Positions 16,018-26,345 of a stretch of 64,000 nucleotides of DNA are shown here, one piece after another. The notes under the pieces were generated by a model. It was given only the letters and a program-made list of their open reading frames with translations. It was not told the origin of the DNA and made no database searches. The stretch comes from Nocardioides phosphati (GTDB lineage Bacteria; Actinomycetota; Actinomycetes; Propionibacteriales; Nocardioidaceae): positions 331,949 to 395,948 of the forward strand of contig NZ_BMNI01000001.1 in NCBI RefSeq assembly GCF_014646375.1, given 5' to 3'. Every line of letters begins with the position of its first letter. Within the stretch, counting starts at the first letter, position 1. Position numbers and translations under genes: made by a program.

Positions 16018-18293
16018 TCACGCCGCGGGGTTGCTCACCTCCACGGTGAGCGCGTTGCCCGTCTGGCCGGTGACGGTGGCACGGACGCCGTGGCCCGCGA
16101 CCTGCACCGAGTTCTGCGGGTTCTCCGCCGACCAGTAGGCGTCCGGGTTGCTGTCGTCGAACGTCGCCTTCGCGGCCAGGTCCGTCGCGCACGCCTCGTA
16201 CGTCGTGTAGCCCGCCGTCGACGCGTCCGGCACCTGCTTGTGCAGGCAGACCGGGTCGACGGGGTCGAGGCCGAACGTCGCGTCGAAGGGCTGTCGGCGG
16301 TTGCTGGGGCGGGTGCCGTCGGAGTAGGCCATCGGCGTCGGGTGGGCGTCGACGACCATCGACGCGCCCGCGCCCGGGTGGGCGCTGACGTTGTTGTCGG
16401 GGTAGCGCCCGTCGACGTACCAGACCAGCATCCCGTCCTGGAACGGGAAGTGCTCGACCCAGTCGGGGCGGCTGACCGCCTCGCTGAACTGGTACGGCCC
16501 GGTCTCGAGCGTGGCGTCGTAGCCGACGTACTGACGGTTCTCGATGAGGTAGTAGCGCGTCGAGGACTTCGTCTCCGTGCCCGTGCTGATCGTCCAGCCG
16601 CGGGCCGTCCAGTCGCCCGGGCCGGCCTCGGCACCGTCGGTGAAGACGGTGCCCTTCGCGGGGGCGACCGAGATGTCGTCGAGGAAGGCGCCGGCCTCGT
16701 TGACGCCGCCGTCGGTCTGGTAGCGGAAGCGGAACAGCGAGGCCTTGCCCTTCGGGTCGTAGGCCCAGCGCTTGCTGGTCCAGCCCTTCGACGCACCCGT
16801 CAGCGCGTTGCCGGCCTTCGTCCAGGTGGCGCCGTCGTCGAGGGAGTACTCCGCGTAGAGGTGGTCGAAGCCGTCCTCGATCTGGAACCACGCGTCGGCC
16901 GACACGACGACCCTGCTGGTGGCGGGGACGGCCCGGGTCAGGGTGTTGTTGAGGTCGTCACCCCGGCCGGACCACCAGGCATGGGCGCCCTCCGGTGGCG
17001 TGGTGTACGTCGTGGTCGTCTGTGCGTCGGGCAGGTCCACCTTGACCGCCTGGTCCTGGCCGTCGACGGTGTTCTGGCTGGGGGAGAGCGTGTAGGTGCC
17101 GGACTCACCGAGGCCGACGGTGCTGTGGTCGAGCCAGCCGAGGAAGAGCTTCTCCTCGGGGCCCATCAGACCGGGGACGGAGCCGATGTCCTCGGTGCCG
17201 TGGTTGAGCCATGAGCCCGACGACATCAGGGTCCAGAACGCCGTGCCGTTCTCGCCGCCATCGGTGTCGTAGTAGTCGGGCAGCCCGAGGTCGTGGCCGA
17301 ACTCGTGGGCGAAGACGCCGAGGCCACCGTTCTCCGGCTCGACGGTGTAGTCGCCGACGAAGTACTTCGAGCCACCGATCTGCGTGCCGCCCAGCAGGTT
17401 GGGGGAGCCGCCGACCGTCGGGCCGGCCTGGCCGTAGAGGTCGCCGTCGACGTACCACCGGTGCGACCAGATCGCGTCGGGGTCGGCGCCGGCCTCCTCG
17501 CCCTCGCCGGCGTGGACGGCCTGGAAGTGGTCGATGTAGCCGTCGGGCTCGTTGAAGTCACCGTCGTTGTCGAAGTCGTTGCGGTCCCACTTGTCGAACT
17601 GCGACAGGTACGCGTCGATCTCGGCGGAGGTCTTGCCCGTTGCGAGCTGGTCGGCGTACCAGGTGTTGACGGAGTCCTCGATGAAGCTCCAGGAGCCACC
17701 CGTGTCCTCGACGGCGTTGTCGCCGTAGTAGGAGCCGTTGTGGGGGACGGTCACCCAGTCCTCGACGGTGTCGTGGGCAGTGAACTTCCCGCCCGAGAGC
17801 TTCGCGTAGTAGTCGGCGAAGGACTCCCCGGGCCCGTTGAACATCTTCTCGTAGTGGGCCTTGTCGAAGTCGGGGACCCAGAGGGTGGAGTTGTTCTTCG
17901 TGCGGTCGGGCTGGGGGATCTGGTTGTGGACCGGGCCGGGGGTGCGCCCGAAGCGCCCCGACGAGTCGGTGCCGAAGTCGGCGAGGATCGTCCAGACCTC
18001 GTCGGTCTTGTCGGCGGTCGGGAACTCGACGTACTGGCCGGCGCCGAGGCTGACCGTGGCGCCGCCGTCGGGCTGGGCCTTGAGCCGGGCCTTGCCGTTG
18101 TCGAGCAGGGCGAGCGCCTTCTTCTTCAGGCGGTCCTGCTTCGCGGTGAGCGGCCGGGGTGGTTGTCGGTCCGCTGGACCTGCTTCTGCTCCGCCTGGAG
18201 CGGTGTGGGCTCCTGGGCCGACGCGGGCAGCGTGGTGGCTGCGAGTGCCAGCGTGGCGGTCCCGGCCATGAGGCCGGTGGCAAATCTCTTCAC
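16018..18293 (-). pseudogene. immune inhibitor A-type M6 metalloprotease, frameshifted after the signal peptide
   Basis: From the GTG at 18293 the frame encodes a signal peptide (KRFATGLMAGTATLALAATTLPASA) and about 20 mature residues, then hits a stop. One base later in phase the rest of a secreted M6 peptidase runs uninterrupted to 16018, including HEFGHDLGLPDYYD (HExxHxxGLPD zinc site), a DNDGDFNEPDG calcium-like loop and C-terminal beta-sandwich repeats. Adding one base near 18155-18165, in a C/G-rich run, restores one 758-residue protein, a normal length for the family. There is no alternative start inside the second frame before residue ~150. This is either a recent inactivating mutation or a sequence error. 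An intact protein would digest extracellular proteins. Confidence 0.8.
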
Positions 18294-18523
18294 GTGTGTC
18301 GCCTTCCGAGAGTGCTGTCCGCGCCGGTCAGGCAGGCCGGGGCGGGTCGGCGTGGGCCAGGTCCGACTCAAGCGCGCGATGTGTGCACTGTCCAGCCATC
18401 TGCTGGTTGCGATTCGGTCACGGCACGGTGGGCGGGAGGCGGTGGGGAACAATGGCGCCGTACGCCGCGTTGGCCGACCTGAACCGCCGTACGACCGAAG
18501 TTTTCCGACCCGAGGAGCCTTGC

Positions 18524-19744
18524 GTGTCCATCCCCGCACTCGTGGAGCCGGCAGCCGAGCTGACCGTCGACGAGGTCCGCCGCTACAGCCGTCACCTGAT
18601 CATCCCCGACGTGGGCATGATCGGGCAGAAGCGCCTGAAGAACGCCAAGGTGCTCGTGATCGGCGCGGGTGGTCTCGGCTCCCCGGCGCTGATGTACCTC
18701 GCGGCAGCCGGTGTCGGCACGATCGGCATCGTCGAGTTCGACGAGGTCGACGAGTCCAACCTGCAGCGCCAGATCATCCACGGCCAGTCCGACGTCGGCC
18801 GCCCGAAGGCGATCTCCGCGAAGGAGTCCGTCGAGGAGATCAACCCGCTGGTCAAGGTCGTCGTCCACGGCGAGCGCCTCGACAACGACAACGTCTACGC
18901 GATCTTCGAGGGCTACGACCTCATCGTCGACGGCACCGACAACTTCGCGACGCGCTACATGGTCAACGACGCGGCGTACTTCCTGGGCATCCCGTACGTC
19001 TGGGGCTCGATCTACCGCTTCGACGGCCAGGCCTCGGTGTACGCCGCCGGCCTGCGCAACTCCGACGACCCGGTCATGCGTGAGGCCGCCGCCGAGGCGC
19101 CCTGCTACCGCTGCCTCTACCCCGAGCCGCCGCCGCCGGGCATGGTCCCGTCCTGCGCCGAGGGCGGCGTCCTGGGCGTGCTGTGCGCGAGCATCGGCTC
19201 GATCCAGGTCAACGAGGCCATCAAGATGCTCACCGGCATGGGCGACCCGCTCGTCGGCAAGCTGATGATCTACGACGCGCTCGAGATGGAGTACCGCAAG
19301 CTCAAGGTCCGTCGCGACCCGAACTGCGCGCTCTGCGGCGAGAACGCCACGGTCACCGAGCTCATCGACTACGAGTCGTTCTGTGGCGCGGTCTCCGAGG
19401 AGGCTGCCGACGCGGCTGCCGGCTCGACGATCTCGGTCCACCAGCTCAAGCAGTGGCTCGACGATCGTGACGACATCTTCCTCGTCGACGTGCGCGAGCA
19501 GGTCGAGTGGGACATCAACCGGATCCCCGGTGCGACGCTCATCCCCAAGGGCGACTTCCTCAACGGCTCGGCCCTCGAGAAGCTGCCGTCGGACAAGCAG
19601 GTCGTCCTGCACTGCAAGTCGGGCGTCCGCTCGGCCGAGGTGCTCGCGATCCTCAAGGGCGCCGGCTTCTCCGACGCCGTCCACGTCGGCGGTGGCGTCG
19701 TGGCCTGGGTCAACCAGATCGACCCGTCGCAGCCCTCGTACTGA
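18524..19744 (+). CDS. moeZ: MoeZ: adenylyltransferase/sulfurtransferase
   Basis: The 406-residue protein has an E1-like MoeB/ThiF domain (GAGGLGSPALMYLAAAGVG, residues ~46-64) and zinc cysteine pairs (CYRC, CALC). A C-terminal rhodanese domain carries the sulfur-carrying cysteine in VLHCKSGVRSAE. MoeZ activates the C-terminal glycine of small carriers (MoaD, CysO, thiamin carriers) and transfers sulfur for molybdopterin, cysteine and thiamin synthesis. A GAGGAG ribosome site lies 6 nt before GTG 18524. It matches Rv3206c in position. moaE at 37.3 kb could use its product. Confidence 0.94.
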   Translation: MSIPALVEPAAELTVDEVRRYSRHLIIPDVGMIGQKRLKNAKVLVIGAGGLGSPALMYLAAAGVGTIGIVEFDEVDESNLQRQIIHGQSDVGRPKAISAKESVEEINPLVKVVVHGERLDNDNVYAIFEGYDLIVDGTDNFATRYMVNDAAYFLGIPYVWGSIYRFDGQASVYAAGLRNSDDPVMREAAAEAPCYRCLYPEPPPPGMVPSCAEGGVLGVLCASIGSIQVNEAIKMLTGMGDPLVGKLMIYDALEMEYRKLKVRRDPNCALCGENATVTELIDYESFCGAVSEEAADAAAGSTISVHQLKQWLDDRDDIFLVDVREQVEWDINRIPGATLIPKGDFLNGSALEKLPSDKQVVLHCKSGVRSAEVLAILKGAGFSDAVHVGGGVVAWVNQIDPSQPSY

Positions 19745-19765
19745 GCCTGCGCTGATCCACAGCCC

Positions 19766-19798
19766 GAACGCCCCGGACCACTGCGGTCCGGGGCGTTC
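19766..19798 (+). terminator. hairpin terminator of moeZ
   Basis: A perfect 14-bp stem GAACGCCCCGGACC / GGTCCGGGGCGTTC with a 5-nt loop lies just after moeZ. No T-run follows. Confidence 0.8.
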
Positions 19799-19824
19799 GT
19801 GCGTCCCGTGTCGGTGGTCTCTGT

Positions 19825-19830
19825 CAGGGT
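19825..19830 (+). promoter_or_regulatory. -10 element of adnA
   Basis: CAGGGT lies 7 nt before GTG 19838 and supports that start. Confidence 0.45.
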
Positions 19831-19837
19831 TGTCCGC

Positions 19838-22800
19838 GTGACGACGTACCGGCTCGAGACCCCGGCTGCGGCGGCCCCCGCGGCCGTCGTGCTCGACGCT
19901 GCGCAGCAGGCGGTCGTCGACCACGCCGCGGGTCCGCTGCTGGTCCTCGCCGGTCCGGGCACGGGCAAGACGACGACGCTGGTCGAGGCGATCGCGACCC
20001 GCATCGAGCGCGATGGCGTCGCCCCCGAGTCGATCCTCGCGCTGACCTTCTCGCGCAAGGCTGCCGAGCAGCTGCGCGACCGGGTCACCGCGCGCATCGG
20101 GCGCACGACGACGGCTACCATGTGCAGCACCTTCCACTCCTTCGCCTACGGCCTGATCCGGGCCTACGCCCCCAAGGAGCTCTACGACGCGCCGCTGCGC
20201 CTGCTGAGCGCGCCCGAGGCCGACGTCGTGCTCCGCGAGCTCCTCGGCGACCACCCCGAGTCGGTGTCGTGGCCGCCGTCGTTGCAGCGTGCCCTCGGCA
20301 CGCGCGGCTTCGCTCGCGAGGTCCAGGCGGTCCTCGGCCGGGCCCGTGAGAAGGGGCTCGACCCCGTCGGCCTCGCGCAGCTCGGGCGCGACCACGACCT
20401 GCCGGCGTTCGCCGCTGCCGGTGCCTTCCTCGACCAGTACCTCGCGGTCCTCGACGCCCAGGGGGCGACCGACTACGCCGACCTGATCCGCCGTGCCGCG
20501 ATCGAGGCGCACACCCACCGCGCCGAGCTGCGCGCACGGTTCAGCCACGTCTTCGTCGACGAGTACCAGGACACCGACCCCGGTCAGGTCGACCTGCTCC
20601 GTGCGCTCGCGGGCGACGGCCGTTCGCTGACCGTGGTCGGTGACCCCCACCAGTCGATCTACGGCTTCCGCGGGGCCGAGGTGCGCGGCATCCTCGAGTT
20701 CCCGACGGCGTTCCCGCAGGCCGACGGCTCCCCGGCCGACGTGGTGGCCCTGCGCACCACCCGGCGCTTCGGCCCCCGGCTGCTGCGTGCGGGTCAGGCG
20801 GTCGCGAGCCGGCTCTCGCTGCAGGGCACCATCCCGCCTTCGGCGCGGGAGGCGTTCCTCGACCCCGTCGCGCTCCCGGGCACCTACGGCGACGGCTCGG
20901 TGGAGGTCCGCACCTTCGACACCGAGCGGGCCGAGGCCGAGCACCTCGCCGACCTGCTCCGCCGCGCACATCTCGAGGACGGTGTCGGGTGGGACGAGAT
21001 GGCCGTGCTCGTCCGCTCGGGGCGCACCTCGATCCCCGCGCTGCGGCGTTCGCTGGCAGCCGCCGGCGTGCCGGTGGAGGTCGCCTCCGACGACCTTCCG
21101 CTCGTGCGGGACCCGGCGGTCCTGCCACTCCTCGACGCGCTCCGGGCGGCGGTCCACCTCGATGACGACGACCCCGAGTCGGTCGAGCACGTCGGCGCCG
21201 CGCGCGCCGAGGCGCTCCTCACCGGTCCGCTCGGCGGGCTCGACGCTGGCGACGCCCGGCGCCTGGCCCGCGCGCTGCGGGCCCGCGAGAAGACGCTCGC
21301 CGGCGAGTCCGGAGCGACCGCCCGACCCTCGCGCGAGCTGCTGCGGCTCGCGGTGGTCGAGCCCGGCTTCCTCGACGGGCTCACCGGGCCGGAGGTCACC
21401 CGGGCCCGCGCCTTCGCCGACCTGCTCGTCCGGGTGCGGGCCCAGGTCGTCGCTGGCGCGACCGCCGAGGAGGTGCTCTGGACCCTCTGGGACGGCACCC
21501 CCTGGCCGGCTCGCCTGCGCCGCGGCGTCGAGGCCGGTGGCGCCGCGGCACGCCGGGCCCACCGCGACCTCGACGCGATCTGCGCCCTCTTCGAGGCGGC
21601 GGCCCGGGTCGAGGAGCAGCGCGACCACACCGGAGTCGCGACGTTCCTGGCCACGCTCGTGGCCCAGGAGCTCCCCGGCGACACGCTCGCCGACCGCGGC
21701 GTCCGCGGTGCCGCCGTCCGTCTCCTCACGGCCCACCGCTCCAAGGGGCTCGAGTGGCGTCTCGTCGTGGTGGCCCACGTCCAGGAGGACGGCTGGCCCG
21801 ACCTGCGGCGTCGTTCGTCGCTCCTCGGCGCCGACCTGATCGGGGCGGATCCGTCGGGAGCGCCGGTCCTGCAGCCGCCGCTCACGACCCGCGAGCTGCT
21901 GATGGAGGAGCGCCGCCTCTTCTACGTCGCGTGCACGCGTGCCCGGGAGCGACTCGTCGTGACCGCGGTGAAGTCCTCGGACGACGAGGGGGAGCAGCCC
22001 TCGCGCTTCCTCACCGACCTGTTCCCGACCGAGGTGGTGCGCGACCGACCCGAGAGTCTCCCGATCCGCCATCACGCCGGGCGTCCGCGTCGTCCGCTGT
22101 CCCTCGGGGGCATGGTCGCCGAGCTGCGGCGCACGCTGGCCGACCCGGAGGCGCCCGATGAGTTGCGCGACGCAGCTGCCCGGCGGCTGGCCCGGCTCGC
22201 GGCCGAAGGTGTCGCGCTGGCCGACCCCGGCTCCTGGTGGGGCACCCGCGCAGCGAGCCGCAGCCAGCAGCCCGTGCGTGAGGCCGACCAGCCGGTTCCG
22301 GTCTCGGCGAGCATGCTCGAGAGCGTGCTGACCTGCCCGATGGCGTGGTTCCTCGAGCGGGAGGCCGGGGGAGCAGGCGCGGCCCACCAGTCGGCCAACC
22401 TCGGCCAGCTCGTCCACGCCCTCGCGGAGCGCGTTGCGACCGGCGAGCTGACCCCCGACCTCGACGTACTCATGGAGCAGGTCGACCACGTGTGGGGGCG
22501 GCTCGCCTTCCGCACGCCGTGGTCCTCGGCCCGTGAGCACGAGCGGGTCCGGCAGGGGCTGCTCAAGTTCCTCGTCTGGCACGCCGCCAACCAGCGCCAG
22601 CTGCTCGGCACCGAGGTCCGCTTCTCGGTCGAGGTCGAGCTGCCCGCCGACGGGTCCGGTGTGGTGGAGCGGGTCCGTCTCACCGGCTTCGCCGACCGTC
22701 TCGAGCTCGACCGGGACGGCCGCGTGGTGATCGTCGACCTCAAGACGGGCCGTAGCAAGCCGACCGGCCCCGCCGTCGAGCGCCACACCCAGCTCGCCCT

Positions 22801-23092
22801 GTACCAGTACGCCGTCGACGCCGGCGCCGTGGAGGGCGTCAGCGCGGGCTCGGGCGGCGCCGAGCTGCTCCAGCTCGGCCTGGAGGACGGGCTCGCCGAT
22901 GCCACCGTGCAGCGCCAGGCCCAGCACGCTGCCGAGGGCGCCGAGCGGCGGCTGCTGCAGGAGCAGCTCGCGCTGACCGCGCGGCTGGTCAGGTCCGAGC
23001 AGTTCCCGGCCGTCTCGGGCGCCCACTGCGAGCGCTGCGCCTTCACCGCGATCTGCCCTGCACGCTCCGCCGGATCGGTGGTGTCCCAGTGA
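19838..23092 (+). CDS. adnA: AdnA: helicase-nuclease subunit with Fe-S type cysteine cluster
   Basis: The 1084-residue protein begins with a UvrD-type ATPase: Walker A GPGTGKTTT (~residues 37-45), VDEYQDTD motif II, GDPHQSIYGFRG motif III, LTAHRSKGLEW and ACTRARERL motif VI. The C-terminus is a RecB-family nuclease with VIVDLKTGR and TQLALYQY. Cysteines in LTCPMAW and HCERCAFTAICP fit the four-Cys iron-sulfur staple of AddB/AdnA-type nucleases. AdnAB resects DNA double-strand breaks in mycobacteria (Rv3202c/Rv3201c), in place of RecBCD or AddAB. The gene overlaps adnB, consistent with a heterodimer. Confidence 0.92.
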   Translation: MTTYRLETPAAAAPAAVVLDAAQQAVVDHAAGPLLVLAGPGTGKTTTLVEAIATRIERDGVAPESILALTFSRKAAEQLRDRVTARIGRTTTATMCSTFHSFAYGLIRAYAPKELYDAPLRLLSAPEADVVLRELLGDHPESVSWPPSLQRALGTRGFAREVQAVLGRAREKGLDPVGLAQLGRDHDLPAFAAAGAFLDQYLAVLDAQGATDYADLIRRAAIEAHTHRAELRARFSHVFVDEYQDTDPGQVDLLRALAGDGRSLTVVGDPHQSIYGFRGAEVRGILEFPTAFPQADGSPADVVALRTTRRFGPRLLRAGQAVASRLSLQGTIPPSAREAFLDPVALPGTYGDGSVEVRTFDTERAEAEHLADLLRRAHLEDGVGWDEMAVLVRSGRTSIPALRRSLAAAGVPVEVASDDLPLVRDPAVLPLLDALRAAVHLDDDDPESVEHVGAARAEALLTGPLGGLDAGDARRLARALRAREKTLAGESGATARPSRELLRLAVVEPGFLDGLTGPEVTRARAFADLLVRVRAQVVAGATAEEVLWTLWDGTPWPARLRRGVEAGGAAARRAHRDLDAICALFEAAARVEEQRDHTGVATFLATLVAQELPGDTLADRGVRGAAVRLLTAHRSKGLEWRLVVVAHVQEDGWPDLRRRSSLLGADLIGADPSGAPVLQPPLTTRELLMEERRLFYVACTRARERLVVTAVKSSDDEGEQPSRFLTDLFPTEVVRDRPESLPIRHHAGRPRRPLSLGGMVAELRRTLADPEAPDELRDAAARRLARLAAEGVALADPGSWWGTRAASRSQQPVREADQPVPVSASMLESVLTCPMAWFLEREAGGAGAAHQSANLGQLVHALAERVATGELTPDLDVLMEQVDHVWGRLAFRTPWSSAREHERVRQGLLKFLVWHAANQRQLLGTEVRFSVEVELPADGSGVVERVRLTGFADRLELDRDGRVVIVDLKTGRSKPTGPAVERHTQLALYQYAVDAGAVEGVSAGSGGAELLQLGLEDGLADATVQRQAQHAAEGAERRLLQEQLALTARLVRSEQFPAVSGAHCERCAFTAICPARSAGSVVSQ

Positions 23093-26000
23093 TGACTCCG
23101 ATCGAGATCAGCTCCCCCGAGGACCTCCAGCGGGTCATGCGCACCGACTACGCGCCGAGCACCCAGCAGTGGCAGGCGATCTCGGCACCCCTCGAGCCGG
23201 CCGTCGTGATCGCCGGTGCGGGATCGGGCAAGACCACGCTGATGGCCGCGCGGGTGGTCTACCTCGTCGCCACCGGGCAGGTGCGGCCGGAGGAGGTGCT
23301 CGGCCTGACCTTCACGACCAAGGCCGCCGCCGAGCTCCGGGTCCGGATCCGCGAGGCGCTGCAGCGCGCCGGCGTCATGGAGCCCGTCATCGGCGACGAC
23401 GGCGAGCCCGAGGACGTCCTCGAGCCGACGGTCGCGACCTACAACGCCTATGCCTCGACGCTCCTGGCCGACCATGGCCTGCGCATCGGCCACGAGCCCG
23501 ACACCCGTGTCATCACCGACGCCGCGCGCTACCAGCTCGGCGCGCGTGTGGTCGACCGCTACACCGGCGACGTGAGGCTCCTGTCCGACCACCCGCCGGC
23601 GGTGATCCAGGGCCTGCTCGCCCTCGACGGCGCGATGTCGGAGCACCTCGTCGGTCCCGACGACGTCCGCCGTGTCGATGCCGAGGCGCGCGAGCGGTTC
23701 GGTGAGGCGCTGTCCCGGGCGCGTGCGGAGCTCGATGCCGGCAAGCGGGTCAAGACCCACGTCGACGCGCTGGCGGGCGTGCTCAACGTGATCGAGCGGC
23801 GAGCCGAGCTCCTCGGCCTCGTCGCGTCGTACCGCCGGCTCAAGGGTGACCTCGGCCTGATGGACTTCGCCGACCAGATCGAGCTCGGCGCCCGGCTCGC
23901 GGTCGAGCAGCCCGAGGTCGGCGAGATCGAGCGTCGCCGGTTCAGGGTCGTCCTCCTCGACGAGTACCAGGACACCTCCGTCGCCCAGGCGATCATGCTG
24001 AGCCGGCTCTTCGGCGAGGGCCACCCGGTCACGGCGGTCGGCGACCCCAACCAGGCGATCTACGGATGGCGCGGTGCGTCGGTCTCCAACATCCTCAACT
24101 TCGCTGACGCCTTCCCGGCGGTGAGCGGGCCTGCGGGCGTGCGGACCCACCCGCTGACCGTCAACCGCCGCTCCGAGCGGCGCATCCTCGAGGTTGCCAA
24201 CCGGCTCGCGCAGCCGCTGCTGGAGAAGTTTCCGCAGGTCGCGCCCCTGGAGGCGCCCGAGAGCGCCGGCGAGGGCGTCGTCGAGGCCCGCACCTTCCCG
24301 ACGTACGCCGAGGAGCTGGCGTGGCTGGCCACTGAGGTCGCTGCGGCCCACACGGGGGAGAAGGGCGGCCTCTGGTCCGACATCGGCGTGCTGACACGCG
24401 ACAACGCGCACGCCGCGGAGGTCTTCGACGCGCTGACCAGCCAGGGCATCCCCGTCGAGATCGTCGGCCTCTCCGGCCTGCTCCGCCTGCCGGAGGTCGC
24501 CGAGATCGTGGCGACCCTCCACCTGCTCCACGACGTGACCGCCAACGCCGCGCTGCTGACGCTGCTGACCGGCCCGCGGTGGGCGATCGGCGCGCGCGAC
24601 CTCAAGCTGCTCGGCCAGCGCGCGCAGGAGATCGCCGGCCGCGGCGGGCGCCAGGAGGCGGCCGGCATCGGCGAGCAGCTGGCCCAGATCGCCGACGGCG
24701 TCGACCCGGCTGAGGTGCCCTCGCTCGGTGACGCGCTCGACGATCCCGGTGAGCTGCCCTACAGCGTGGAGGCGCGCGAGCGCTTCGCGCTCCTGGCGGG
24801 CGAGCTCCGCATGCTCCGCCAGCACGCCTCCGACCCGCTCCTCGACGTCGTCCGCCGGATCATCGACGCGTCCGGCGTCGACGTCGAGCTCGCCGCCGCG
24901 GTGAGCCCTGCGGCAACGGCCCGGCGCGACAACCTCGACCTCTTCGTGAAGGCGGTCGCCGACTTCCAGGCGGTCGACGGCGACGTCTCGCTCGCCGCAC
25001 TGCTGGCGTACCTCACCGCCGAGGACGACCAGGGCAACGGCCTCGACGTCGCCACCCCGACCGAGGCCGACTCCGTCAAGCTGCTCACCGTCCACCGCTC
25101 GAAGGGGCTCGAGTGGGCGACGGTCTTCTGCGTGGGCGTGTGTGAGACCCGGTTCCCGTCCAACCGCTCGCGCACCCTGTGGACCTCCTCGCCCTCGGTG
25201 CTGCCCGCTCCGCTCCGCGGCGACGCGATCGACCAGCCGCAGCTCGGCGGCTGGGACAAGAAGGCCCTCGATGCCTACCGCGACGCCACGCGGGCGCACG
25301 GCCAGGAGGAGGAGCTCCGCCTCGGCTACGTCGCGTTCACCCGCGCGGCGAGGCGACTGGTGGTCAGCTCCTACCAGTGGGGCGCGCGCAAGTCGCCGTT
25401 CGGCCCGTCGGCCTACCAGCTGGCGGTGCGTGAGGCGCTCGTCGGGTGGGGCGAGGAGCCCACGCCGTGGCTCGGCGTCCCGGCCAAGGGCGAGGTCAAC
25501 CCGCTGGCCGAGGCCGATCCGAGTGTGCCGTGGCCGCTGACCGGCGTGGGTCGCGAGATGCAGCTCCGTCGCGACGCCGCCGCGCGCGTCCGCGCGGTCG
25601 ACCTCGCGCAGCCGGAGCCCGAGCTCGACCTGGTGCACGCCTCGGTCGTCCAGGAGTGGGACGCCGAGCTCGAGCGCCTTCTCGCCGAGGCGCGGGCCGA
25701 GCGTTCCACGGAGATCGTCGTGCCGATGCCGTCGTCCCTCTCCGCGACGTCGCTGGCGCGGCTGCGCGATGACGCGGAGGCGTTCACCCGCGACCTGGCC
25801 CGCCCGATGCCGCGCAAGCCGTCGCCGGCCGCGCGCTTCGGCACGCGGTTCCACGCCTGGGTCGAGGCGCGCTTCGGCCAGCAGCAGCTGATCGGGCTCG
25901 ACGAGCTGCCGGGTGCGGGCGACGCCGAGATCGATGAGGCGGAGCTGCGCGAGCTGGTCGAGGCGTTCGAGGCGGGCGCCTTCGCTGAGCGCGTGCCGGT

Positions 26001-26304
26001 CGCCGTCGAGCCACCGTTCGCCCTGGTGCTCGGCGGGCAGGTGATCCGTGGCCGGATCGACGCTGTCTACGCCGAGCGGATGCCCGACGGTTCCGACGGC
26101 TTCCTCGTCGTCGACTGGAAGACCAGCAAGACCGAGAGCGCTGACCCGCTCCAGCTCGCCGTCTACCGCCAGGCCTGGGCCGAGCTCAAGGGGGTGCCCG
26201 TCGAGCGTGTGCGGGCGGCGTTCCACTACGTGCGCACCGGCCGCACGGTCGAGCCCACCGACCTGCCGGACCGCTCCGAGCTCGAAGCCCTGCTCCGGCC
26301 CTGA
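23092..26304 (+). CDS. adnB: AdnB: helicase-nuclease subunit
   Basis: The 1070-residue UvrD-like motor has Walker A GAGSGKTTLM, LDEYQDTS, GDPNQAIYGWRGAS, LTVHRSKGLEW and FTRAARRLV. The C-terminal nuclease domain has GTRFHAWVEARFG, RGRIDAVY and VVDWKTSKTE. It lacks the four-Cys cluster of AdnA. It starts in a TGATG overlap with adnA (GTG 23089 is an alternative), so the subunits are made in step. In mycobacteria AdnB is the main translocating motor of the AdnAB break-resection machine. Confidence 0.93.
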   Translation: MTPIEISSPEDLQRVMRTDYAPSTQQWQAISAPLEPAVVIAGAGSGKTTLMAARVVYLVATGQVRPEEVLGLTFTTKAAAELRVRIREALQRAGVMEPVIGDDGEPEDVLEPTVATYNAYASTLLADHGLRIGHEPDTRVITDAARYQLGARVVDRYTGDVRLLSDHPPAVIQGLLALDGAMSEHLVGPDDVRRVDAEARERFGEALSRARAELDAGKRVKTHVDALAGVLNVIERRAELLGLVASYRRLKGDLGLMDFADQIELGARLAVEQPEVGEIERRRFRVVLLDEYQDTSVAQAIMLSRLFGEGHPVTAVGDPNQAIYGWRGASVSNILNFADAFPAVSGPAGVRTHPLTVNRRSERRILEVANRLAQPLLEKFPQVAPLEAPESAGEGVVEARTFPTYAEELAWLATEVAAAHTGEKGGLWSDIGVLTRDNAHAAEVFDALTSQGIPVEIVGLSGLLRLPEVAEIVATLHLLHDVTANAALLTLLTGPRWAIGARDLKLLGQRAQEIAGRGGRQEAAGIGEQLAQIADGVDPAEVPSLGDALDDPGELPYSVEARERFALLAGELRMLRQHASDPLLDVVRRIIDASGVDVELAAAVSPAATARRDNLDLFVKAVADFQAVDGDVSLAALLAYLTAEDDQGNGLDVATPTEADSVKLLTVHRSKGLEWATVFCVGVCETRFPSNRSRTLWTSSPSVLPAPLRGDAIDQPQLGGWDKKALDAYRDATRAHGQEEELRLGYVAFTRAARRLVVSSYQWGARKSPFGPSAYQLAVREALVGWGEEPTPWLGVPAKGEVNPLAEADPSVPWPLTGVGREMQLRRDAAARVRAVDLAQPEPELDLVHASVVQEWDAELERLLAEARAERSTEIVVPMPSSLSATSLARLRDDAEAFTRDLARPMPRKPSPAARFGTRFHAWVEARFGQQQLIGLDELPGAGDAEIDEAELRELVEAFEAGAFAERVPVAVEPPFALVLGGQVIRGRIDAVYAERMPDGSDGFLVVDWKTSKTESADPLQLAVYRQAWAELKGVPVERVRAAFHYVRTGRTVEPTDLPDRSELEALLRP

Positions 26305-26333
26305 CCCGCCGCGCTCTCGCCGTGCCGCACTGC

Positions 26334-26339
26334 CATGAT
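26334..26339 (+). promoter_or_regulatory. -10 element of nudC
   Basis: CATGAT lies 6 nt before ATG 26346. nudC would thus be transcribed separately although it follows adnB closely. Confidence 0.4.
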
Positions 26340-26345
26340 CGGACC

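Noticed and set aside
17277..17286. TAGTAGTC copies inside the M6 protease gene, also at 17814-17821, resembling BlaI half-sites
   Set aside because: They are Tyr-Tyr codons read in reverse and lack the partner half at 7-bp spacing.
18368..23026. Very long minus-strand open frame opposite moeZ and adnA
   Set aside because: Arg/Gly/Leu-rich low-complexity translation with no domain; the plus strand encodes clear MoeZ and AdnA motifs. It is a GC-rich mirror frame.
22072..26226. Long minus-strand open frame opposite adnA/adnB
   Set aside because: No motifs, and it runs across two well-defined helicase genes on the other strand.
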